Part shown: positions 1 through 5,084 of the stretch, in pieces
Layout: each line of letters begins with the position of its first letter
Numbering within the stretch: the first letter of the stretch is position 1
NCBI GenBank assembly: GCA_012799075.1
Contig: JAAZLZ010000044.1
Coordinates: 1 to 5,084 of the forward strand
Direction: 5' to 3'
DNA: 5,084 nucleotides
Source: Bacillota bacterium
GTDB taxonomy: Bacteria; Bacillota; Limnochordia; JAAZLZ01
Position numbers and translations under genes: made by a program
Notes under the pieces: generated by a model
Databases searched by the model: none
What the model was told of the DNA's origin: nothing
What the model saw: only the letters and a program-made list of their open reading frames with translations

Positions 1-90
1 AAGGCCGGGTGGCAGTTTGTTCCCGAAGGAAAGACGCTGCCTGTTTACCATCAAGGTGCGGGTCCTTTTCTGGAGATAGGTTGGTGGTAG
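1..90 (+). CDS. C-terminal end of an unidentified protein (5' partial)
   Basis: Frame 1 is open from the window edge to a TAG at 88-90, giving 29 residues that begin KAGWQFVPEGK and end FLEIGWW. The composition is protein-like, with aromatic residues and Gly/Pro turns. The stop lies 24 bases before the GTG start of the next gene, as expected for an upstream operon partner. No family is recognisable from this tail. An open run of this length can occur by chance, and frame 3 is also open here but gives a less plausible Cys/Arg-rich peptide. The call therefore rests on frame, composition and spacing only. Confidence 0.45.
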   Translation, partial: KAGWQFVPEGKTLPVYHQGAGPFLEIGWW

Positions 91-101
91 CGGCTGGGGA
101 A

Positions 102-107
102 GGAAGG
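102..107 (+). promoter_or_regulatory. Ribosome-binding site GGAAGG for the GH13 gene
   Basis: GGAAGG sits 7 bases before the GTG at 115. It supports that non-ATG codon as the start, because the next in-frame Met is about residue 75, inside the N-terminal domain. A GTG at 113 in another frame leads only to a short overlapping frame and is not a gene. Confidence 0.6.
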
Positions 108-114
108 TTGGGGT

Positions 115-1800
115 GTGCTCCTTGAGGCGGTTCACCACGAGTCTGGAGGCAGTTACGCTTATCCGGAAGGGCAAGGCCTTCGTTTGCTGCTCCGGGCTGC
201 CAAAGGGGATTTGGTTAACACCTGGGTTCTCTTCCGAGACCCATACGATAGGCAGAGCGAACGCATTCAGCTGCTATCCAAGTGGGGAGCAGACGACCTC
301 TTCGATTACTTCACCGGGATAGTTCATCGTTCCACAATGAGATTCCAATATCTTTTTCTATTGGAGAACCGAGGGAGGAGAATTTGGTTCAATGAAGCGG
401 GGTTTCACCAGGAAAGGCCCCACTGGGGGGATTTTCGCCTCCCCTATCGCTACCCGCCGGAACCTTATCGAAACTGGCTTGGGGATGCCATCGTATACCA
501 GTTGATCCCCGATCGGTTTAGTCCAGGACCCGACTCTCTGAGGGAAGGACCTAAACAACAGGGCCGACCAAGGGGGAGTCTTGCCGACATCATTGACAAG
601 TTGGACTATCTTTCCGGACTGGGCGTCAACGCTTTGTACCTAAACCCGATTTTCAAGGCCATGAGTCACCATCGTTACGATACCATCGACTATTTTCAAG
701 TGGACCCCGAGCTGGGAGGAGAAGAACAGCTGCTCCTCCTTGTGGAGGAGTGTCATGCTCGCAAGATCCGAGTGATTCTTGATGGGGTGTTCAACCACTG
801 CGGGTATGAGTTTTTTGCCTTTCAAGACGTGGTGACCCGGGGCGCAGGGTCACCCTACAAGGACTGGTTCCGGATCAAGGCTTTCCCTGTCAGGACAAAG
901 CCGATTCCTAATTATGAAACCTTTGGGCGCCATATCTGGCAGATGCCTAAGCTGGCAACGGACCATCCCGTCGTGCAGGATTACCTGGCCAGTGTGGTTC
1001 TCCACTGGGTTAGACGGGCTGATATTGATGGATGGCGGTTGGATGTGGCTGATGAAGTCGCCCCTTCCTTTTGGCGGCTGCTGCGAGGCCGATTGGATGG
1101 AGTAAAGCCCGAGACTGCCCTGATCGGAGAAATCTGGCATCGGGCCGCTCCTTGGCTCGAAGGAGGCCCCCTTGACAGTGTCACCAATTATCCCCTCCGG
1201 GAGGTCATCTTGGATTTTTTCGCCCGGGATGGGATCGGGGTGCAGACCTTTGCGTTCCGGCTCCACAACCTTCTCATTCAGCACTCTCACCCGACAAATA
1301 CACGCCTTTGGACCATCTTGGGCACCCACGATACGTCTCGCATACTGACCCATTGCGGGGGTGATGTTAAACGGGCAGCTTTAGCCCTTGTCTTTCAGAT
1401 GACCTTTGTTGGTGCTCCCGTCATCTATTACGGCGATGAAGTGGGCATGCTGGGCGGGGATCCTCCGGAATGCCGAAGGCCGATGATCTGGGGAAAGAGC
1501 CTCCAAAATCAGGAGCTCTTCTCCCTTTATCGCCGCTTGATTGGCATTCGAACAAAGCATGAAGCCCTTCGGCGGGGAAGCTTCCGGATAGTCTACCTGG
1601 ATCCCCTGAGGGATGTCTTGGGGTACGAACGAAAATCTTCCGGGAGCAGAGTACTGGTCTTTCTCAACAACAGCTCCGTGGAAGCAAAGATCTCCTTGGA
1701 TGAGCAGCTGCTTCGAGATGAACTCACCGAGAGCCAGGTCCATGGGGCTAACCTGGACTTGCCCGGGCGAAGCGCTGTGGTGTTGGTTGACTGGGCATAG
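115..1800 (+). CDS. Intracellular GH13 alpha-glucan hydrolase, neopullulanase / cyclomaltodextrinase type
   Basis: This 561-residue protein is predicted to hydrolyse alpha-1,4 (and possibly alpha-1,6) links in maltodextrins, cyclodextrins or pullulan in the cytoplasm; it has no signal peptide. Residues 1 to about 115 resemble the CBM34-like N domain of this group (EAVHHES at the start, RDPYD at 41-45), which supports the GTG start. The catalytic barrel runs from about 120 to 480. Visible GH13 motifs are DGVFNH at 223-228, GWRLDVADEV at 306-315 (nucleophile D310, with R308), GEIWH at 338-342 (acid/base E339) and GTHDT at 403-407 (stabiliser D406). IYYGDEVGM and the RRPMIW segment follow, then a C-terminal beta domain. 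The group-typical MPKLN is MPKLA here (277-281). Length is close to the roughly 580 residues usual for the family. Exact substrate preference cannot be read from the sequence. The next gene starts 96 bases downstream on the same strand. Confidence 0.93.
   Translation: MLLEAVHHESGGSYAYPEGQGLRLLLRAAKGDLVNTWVLFRDPYDRQSERIQLLSKWGADDLFDYFTGIVHRSTMRFQYLFLLENRGRRIWFNEAGFHQERPHWGDFRLPYRYPPEPYRNWLGDAIVYQLIPDRFSPGPDSLREGPKQQGRPRGSLADIIDKLDYLSGLGVNALYLNPIFKAMSHHRYDTIDYFQVDPELGGEEQLLLLVEECHARKIRVILDGVFNHCGYEFFAFQDVVTRGAGSPYKDWFRIKAFPVRTKPIPNYETFGRHIWQMPKLATDHPVVQDYLASVVLHWVRRADIDGWRLDVADEVAPSFWRLLRGRLDGVKPETALIGEIWHRAAPWLEGGPLDSVTNYPLREVILDFFARDGIGVQTFAFRLHNLLIQHSHPTNTRLWTILGTHDTSRILTHCGGDVKRAALALVFQMTFVGAPVIYYGDEVGMLGGDPPECRRPMIWGKSLQNQELFSLYRRLIGIRTKHEALRRGSFRIVYLDPLRDVLGYERKSSGSRVLVFLNNSSVEAKISLDEQLLRDELTESQVHGANLDLPGRSAVVLVDWA
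831..854. repeat. Perfect 8-bp inverted repeat inside the GH13 gene
   Basis: GGTGACCC (831-838) and GGGTCACC (847-854) are exact reverse complements separated by 8 bases, and could form a G/C-rich hairpin in the mRNA. The repeat lies in the coding sequence for VVTRGAGSP of the GH13 enzyme. It has no following T-run, so it is not a terminator. It may be chance in a G+C-rich gene. Confidence 0.55.
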
Positions 1801-1896
1801 AACAAGCTTGGCGTCGGCGAAGGGATTTAACATCGATATGTAGAAAAACCCAATAGCATTACATGCGGCGTCAGGAAATCCTGGGAGGGGTCAAGG

Positions 1897-2682
1897 ATGT
1901 CTAATAGAGCGGATATTGGTGTTTTTGGGGGATCAGGTTTCTATGAGTTTCTCGAGGGGGTAGAAGAAGTCTGGATTGAAACCCCTTACGGGCCTCCAAG
2001 TGATCGGATTGCCCTTGCTGAAATGAAAGGCAAGCGGGTGGCTTTTTTGCCTAGGCACGGCAAGGACCACCGCTATCCGCCCCACAAAATCAACTACCGG
2101 GCCAATCTATGGGCGATGAAGGAACTGGGGGTAAAGCGGATAATCGGCCCATCGGCTGCAGGCAGCCTTCAGCCCCACATCAAGCCCGGCGACTTCGTGG
2201 TTGTCGACCAGTTTGTCAACCGGACCTGGGGGAGGGCTGACACCTTCTTTGATGGGCCCGTCACCACCCATATCAGCGCGGCGGATCCCTATTGCTCGGA
2301 GCTGCGCAGTCTGGCCTACAGGGCAGCCAAGGACCTGAAGATCGATGTCCATCCCCGGGGTACGGTAGTTGTCATTCAAGGACCTCGCTTTTCCACCAGG
2401 GCGGAAAGCAAGGAGTTTTCCGATCGGGGCTGGGAGGTCATCAATATGACCCAGTACCCCGAGGGGTACCTGGCCAGGGAATTGGGAATCTGCTATGTGA
2501 ACATTGCCTTGATTACCGACTACGATGTGGGCCTCGAAGATGATCCTCGGGTGAAGCCTGTCAGCCATGAAGAGGTCATGCGGGTATTCCAAGCCAACGT
2601 CGACAAGGTGAAGCAGCTTATTACGGCTCTAGTGGAGATGATTCCCATCGAGTCCGGTTGTCCATCTTGTGATGAATCATAG
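1897..2682 (+). CDS. mtnP: S-methyl-5'-thioadenosine phosphorylase
   Basis: This 261-residue enzyme of the PNP/MTAP phosphorylase family should cleave 5'-methylthioadenosine with phosphate to adenine and 5-methylthioribose-1-phosphate. That recycles the by-product of spermidine synthesis in the cytoplasm. Motifs run in family order: GGSGF (11-15) and LPRHG (51-55) for phosphate, HKINYRAN (63-70), GPSAAGSL (84-91), DQFVNRT (104-110), QGPRFSTRAES (161-171), NMTQYPE (183-189) and TDYD (207-210). D208 and D210 correspond to the aspartates that select a 6-aminopurine in MTAP; purine nucleoside phosphorylases carry Asn there, so adenine specificity is favoured. Activity on inosine-type substrates cannot be excluded. 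The tail carries a CPSC motif (255-258). GGAGG lies 8 bases before the ATG. No mtnA or other methionine-salvage gene is visible. The cyclase gene begins 33 bases downstream, suggesting co-transcription. Confidence 0.93.
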   Translation: MSNRADIGVFGGSGFYEFLEGVEEVWIETPYGPPSDRIALAEMKGKRVAFLPRHGKDHRYPPHKINYRANLWAMKELGVKRIIGPSAAGSLQPHIKPGDFVVVDQFVNRTWGRADTFFDGPVTTHISAADPYCSELRSLAYRAAKDLKIDVHPRGTVVVIQGPRFSTRAESKEFSDRGWEVINMTQYPEGYLARELGICYVNIALITDYDVGLEDDPRVKPVSHEEVMRVFQANVDKVKQLITALVEMIPIESGCPSCDES

Positions 2683-2715
2683 CAGGCAGTCTGTTCAGGG
2701 GCGGGAGGGTCCCCC

Positions 2716-4491
2716 ATGTCTAAGAACTCAACGGCTTCCTTCACCGGGTTGAAATGGGGGCTTGTGGCAGGGGCGGCTGTTGCCCTGCTTTTCCTCGGCG
2801 GTCTGTTGGAAGGCTGGGAGCTTGAAAGCCTCGACTGGCGCTTTGGCATGCGCTGTCGTCTCAGCTCCTCCGACGGGGGAGCCGATGTTGTCGTGGTGGC
2901 TGTTGACGAGCGTTCCTTGGCCGAGCTCGGCCAGTGGCCCTGGCCCAGGAGTCTTCATGCCGAACTTCTCCGCAGGGTGTCCGAAGCAGGGGCGGTCGGC
3001 TTTGACATCATCTTCAACGAGCCTTCCCCAAGTCCGGATGAAGATCTTGTTCTGGCCGGAGCCGCCGGAAGCGGGAAGGTGGTTTTCCCCGTCGTTTACG
3101 AGGGCAGTCTGCTTCGAGGACCAGCCGGCCGGATTTTTACCGGGAGGCTGGCTGGGCCCCAAGAGCCATTTCAAGGGATCCCTGTCGGCCATATAACCGT
3201 CGTCCCGGATCCGGACGGCGTCTTGCGCAGGGTGCCCATTCGTTTGGAGGGAGTCCCTGTCCTGGCCCTCCGTCTTGTTGAAATCATGGGGGAAGGGGTG
3301 ACCCCTCCCTTGGATCCATGGGGCAACATCCTGGTCAATTACCGCTTAAGCACCCAAGACAACCCTTGCCCGGTCCTATCCTACATCGATGTCCTCAAGG
3401 GACAAGCTCCTGCCGGTGTTTTCAAAGACAAGGCGGTCTTGGTGGGTGTGACGGCCCGGGGAGCGGCCCACGATATGCACTTGACCCCGGTTGCCGGTCT
3501 GGGGTCCGTACCGGGGGTCTTGGTTCAGGCCCAGTTAACCGCCTCCCTGTTGAACCGGGACTTTCTTTGGCGGGCCGAAAAGCCTGTCAGTTTGCTGCTG
3601 TTGATGATCATTGGCCTGGGAAGCGGTGCATGGTTTTTTCAGCTGCCCCCTGCCCGCGCCCTTTTGGCCTGGCTGATCTCATTGCTGTTCCTGGCCCTGG
3701 CATCCCTGTGGGTTTTCCTACGATCCAGTCTATGGATGGAACTAGCACCGATGCTCATTGTCCTTTCCCTCAATCTTGCCGGCTCCATTTATCATGCTTA
3801 CCGATGGGCTGAAGGAGAAAAACGCCGCTTGCGGGAAGTGTTCTCCCGCTACCTGCCTCCCCAGGTTCTCGAAGGGGTGCTCAGCTCCTTGGGAGATACC
3901 CCCCTTGGGGGTCGCAGAGTCGATGCCACGGTGCTCTTTGCCGATCTGCGCGGCTTCACCTCCATGAGCGAGTTCATGCCGCCGGAGGAGGTAGTATCGA
4001 TTCTTAATCAATACTTGGGGGCTATGAGCGCCGAAGTGGCAAAACGAGGGGGCGCCTTGGACAAGTTCACTGGCGATGGAGTCATGGCCATTTTCGGCGC
4101 CCCCATGGAGCAGCCGGACCACCCCATCAGGGCGGTGGAGACGGCCATGGCCATACGTCAAGGGGTGGCCCTTCTCCCCGGCGCCCCAGGACTACGCGGG
4201 GTGGGCATAGGAGTAGCTAGCGGCGAGGTGCTCGCTGGTCACATTGGGAGCTGGTGGCGGATGGACTACACGGTCATTGGGGATGCCGTCAACCTGGCCG
4301 CGCGATTGGAGAAAATGGCTGAACCGGGCCAGATTCTCCTTGACGAGTCGACGGCCCAGGCAGTCCGGGGGCAGATTCCTCTTTGCTCCCTTTCCCCTGT
4401 GAGGCTTCCAGGCAAGCGGGATTTGGTTAGGGTCTGGACCGTCTGTGATGAGGAGCACACAACGAAGGAGCAGCCAGTTGGTATGATATAA
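2716..4491 (+). CDS. CHASE2-domain membrane adenylate cyclase (class III)
   Basis: This 591-residue transmembrane receptor is predicted to make cAMP from ATP in response to an extracytoplasmic signal. A hydrophobic helix at about 13-31 is followed by a CHASE2 sensor (about 35-280, with VVVVAVDERSL, GQWPWPRS and GFDIIFNEPS near its start and KAVLVGVTA near its end). Three more helices lie at about 290-308, 314-335 and 342-360. A charged linker containing FSRYLPPQVLEGVL leads into the cyclase domain at about 402-575. The catalytic set looks complete: metal-binding D410 (FADLRGF) and D454 (FTGDGVMAIFG), adenine-selecting K450 and T519 (class IIIb-type Lys/Thr pair), and N526 and R530 in GDAVNLAARLE. 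This favours ATP over GTP. GGAGG lies 7 bases before the ATG. The TAA stop overlaps a -10 element for the next gene. The signal sensed is unknown; the downstream FecR gene suggests an envelope role. Confidence 0.95.
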   Translation: MSKNSTASFTGLKWGLVAGAAVALLFLGGLLEGWELESLDWRFGMRCRLSSSDGGADVVVVAVDERSLAELGQWPWPRSLHAELLRRVSEAGAVGFDIIFNEPSPSPDEDLVLAGAAGSGKVVFPVVYEGSLLRGPAGRIFTGRLAGPQEPFQGIPVGHITVVPDPDGVLRRVPIRLEGVPVLALRLVEIMGEGVTPPLDPWGNILVNYRLSTQDNPCPVLSYIDVLKGQAPAGVFKDKAVLVGVTARGAAHDMHLTPVAGLGSVPGVLVQAQLTASLLNRDFLWRAEKPVSLLLLMIIGLGSGAWFFQLPPARALLAWLISLLFLALASLWVFLRSSLWMELAPMLIVLSLNLAGSIYHAYRWAEGEKRRLREVFSRYLPPQVLEGVLSSLGDTPLGGRRVDATVLFADLRGFTSMSEFMPPEEVVSILNQYLGAMSAEVAKRGGALDKFTGDGVMAIFGAPMEQPDHPIRAVETAMAIRQGVALLPGAPGLRGVGIGVASGEVLAGHIGSWWRMDYTVIGDAVNLAARLEKMAEPGQILLDESTAQAVRGQIPLCSLSPVRLPGKRDLVRVWTVCDEEHTTKEQPVGMI

Positions 4492-4492
4492 T
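4484..4492 (+). promoter_or_regulatory. Extended -10 promoter element overlapping the cyclase stop codon
   Basis: TGATATAAT matches the consensus extended -10 (TGnTATAAT) at every defined base, with the hexamer at 4487-4492. No good -35 is visible about 17 bases upstream, which extended -10 promoters can tolerate. Transcription would begin near 4499 and leave a short leader containing the Shine-Dalgarno site of the FecR gene. The site also encodes the last codons and TAA of the cyclase (ATG ATA TAA), so a chance match is possible. Confidence 0.5.
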
Positions 4493-4513
4493 CGGGTAGT
4501 TATGCCTCTTGTT

Positions 4514-4520
4514 GGGAGGG
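4514..4520 (+). promoter_or_regulatory. Ribosome-binding site GGGAGGG for the FecR gene
   Basis: GGGAGGG precedes three in-frame possible starts: GTG 4520, ATG 4523 and ATG 4529. Measured from the GGAGG core (4515-4519), the spacing is 3 bases to 4523 and 9 to 4529. The two preceding genes use 7-8 bases, so 4529 is favoured, with 4523 as the alternative. Confidence 0.6.
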
Positions 4521-4528
4521 TGATGAAG

Positions 4529-5084
4529 ATGGGAGGCCCTCGCATAAGAAAACGGCTGGTGTTGTTGGCCCTGGTTTGCCTTCTTTGCTGGTCTGAAGTT
4601 ATCGCCGGGGGAGACGGATCTCCCTTGCGGGCCTTGGTTCGCACCGTCAGGGGAGAGGTGCAGATGCAATCTGAACACGGGGACTGGCGCCCTGTGACCG
4701 AAGGACAAGTGCTGTCCGCCGGAGATCGGGTGCGGGTTGCCGAAGGCGCAGAAGTAGACCTGATCTTTCCCCAGGGGGTGGTGGCCCTAGTCTTAGGTGA
4801 GGCCAGCTTTGAGCTTCCCGTCAAAGGAAGCGTCTGGTGGAGGATGCGCCAAAGGGCGGCCAATCTGCGGATAACTTTGGGGAAGGCCTGGTTTTACGTT
4901 GTCGCCAAAATAGCGGGTGAACGGCCCTTCAACATACAAACGCCAACTGCTGTGACCGGAGTCAGGGGGACTTTCTTCTCCCTGAAGGTTGATGCCGAGG
5001 GGGAGACGGACCTTGGCGTCCACTCAGGCTCGGTGGAGTTCGCCGGTCGGCAGCAGAAATTCATCGTCAACGCCGGTTCCAAAA
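4529..5084 (+). CDS. Exported FecR-domain protein (3' partial)
   Basis: The frame stays open to the window edge, giving 185 residues from ATG 4529 (187 from ATG 4523). The N-terminus is a classical signal peptide: basic RIRKR, a hydrophobic stretch, and a likely signal peptidase I site after VIA at about residue 26. No lipobox is seen. The exported part is a FecR domain. It opens with VRTVRGEVQ (37-45), continues through GQVLSAGDRVRV (59-70), and ends with the hallmark TPTAVTGVRGTFFS (138-151) and a GVHSGSVEF strand followed by VNAGSK. Unlike iron-uptake FecR proteins there is no N-terminal cytoplasmic anti-sigma segment or sigma-factor neighbour, so this is a stand-alone periplasmic or surface FecR protein of unknown ligand. 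Its adjacency to the CHASE2 cyclase suggests shared envelope sensing. The C-terminal part, which may carry further domains, is outside the window. Confidence 0.88.
   Translation, partial: MGGPRIRKRLVLLALVCLLCWSEVIAGGDGSPLRALVRTVRGEVQMQSEHGDWRPVTEGQVLSAGDRVRVAEGAEVDLIFPQGVVALVLGEASFELPVKGSVWWRMRQRAANLRITLGKAWFYVVAKIAGERPFNIQTPTAVTGVRGTFFSLKVDAEGETDLGVHSGSVEFAGRQQKFIVNAGSK

Noticed and set aside
850..1353. Antisense open frame of 167 codons inside the GH13 gene
   Set aside because: It is fully opposite the conserved catalytic core of the GH13 enzyme, with no domain signal.
1801..1896. Possible promoter or terminator between the GH13 gene and mtnP
   Set aside because: TTAACA at 1827-1832 resembles a -35, but no -10 lies at 16-18 bases spacing. 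The CAGGA-AA-TCCTG dyad at 1872-1883 has too small a loop and no T-run. Neither is supportable.
2107..2592. Antisense open frame of 161 codons inside mtnP
   Set aside because: It is opposite conserved MTA phosphorylase motifs and encodes no recognisable protein.
1897..2682. Purine nucleoside phosphorylase instead of MTA phosphorylase
   Set aside because: The base-contact segment reads TDYD rather than the Asn-containing motif of 6-oxopurine phosphorylases, and the whole motif series follows MTAP.
3898..3911. CCCCC-TT-GGGGG dyad between the membrane region and cyclase domain
   Set aside because: It encodes the Thr-Pro-Leu-Gly-Gly linker, has a two-base loop and no following T-run; most likely incidental.
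2716..4491. Guanylate cyclase rather than adenylate cyclase
   Set aside because: K450 and T519 occupy the base-selecting positions in the ATP-type pattern; guanylate cyclases usually have Glu and Cys/Ser/Gly there.
4192..4863. Antisense open frame of 223 codons across the cyclase / FecR junction
   Set aside because: It lies opposite two clear genes, its product is rich in Pro/Ser/Thr/Arg without recognisable domains, and it has no supported ribosome-binding site. It is best explained as a by-product of G+C-rich codon use.

Overview
The window is a densely packed stretch of bacterial chromosome with every supported gene on the + strand. The sequence is moderately G+C-rich, and strong purine-rich Shine-Dalgarno sites (GGAGG or GGAAGG type) precede each gene. 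A cytoplasmic CBM34/GH13 neopullulanase-type enzyme, strong ribosome-binding sites and a CHASE2 cyclase beside a FecR protein would fit a Bacillota (clostridial or Limnochordia-like) bacterium. This placement is an inference, since no rRNA or other phylogenetic marker is present.

Layout: (1) positions 1-90 hold the last 29 codons of an unidentified reading frame. (2) 115-1800 encodes an intracellular alpha-glucan hydrolase of the neopullulanase / cyclomaltodextrinase / maltogenic amylase group, with a GTG start. (3) A 96-base gap follows, with no convincing terminator or promoter. (4) 1897-2682 encodes S-methyl-5'-thioadenosine phosphorylase. (5) After 33 bases, 2716-4491 encodes a membrane-bound class III adenylate cyclase with an extracytoplasmic CHASE2 sensor and three membrane helices before the catalytic domain. 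(6) From 4523 or 4529 to the window end runs the start of an exported FecR-domain protein, cut off by the window edge. A perfect extended -10 element (TGATATAAT) overlaps the cyclase stop codon, so this gene may have its own promoter.

The tight same-strand spacing suggests an operon or overlapping transcription units. Two metabolic enzymes (maltodextrin breakdown, and salvage of the polyamine by-product methylthioadenosine) are followed by a sensory pair. In that pair both the CHASE2 domain and the FecR domain should lie outside the cytoplasmic membrane, while the cyclase makes cAMP inside. The functional unit most worth attention is the CHASE2-cyclase/FecR pair. The two metabolic genes look like ordinary members of known families with a few residue-level oddities. 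I saw no CRISPR array, insertion sequence, tRNA, rRNA or clear terminator.
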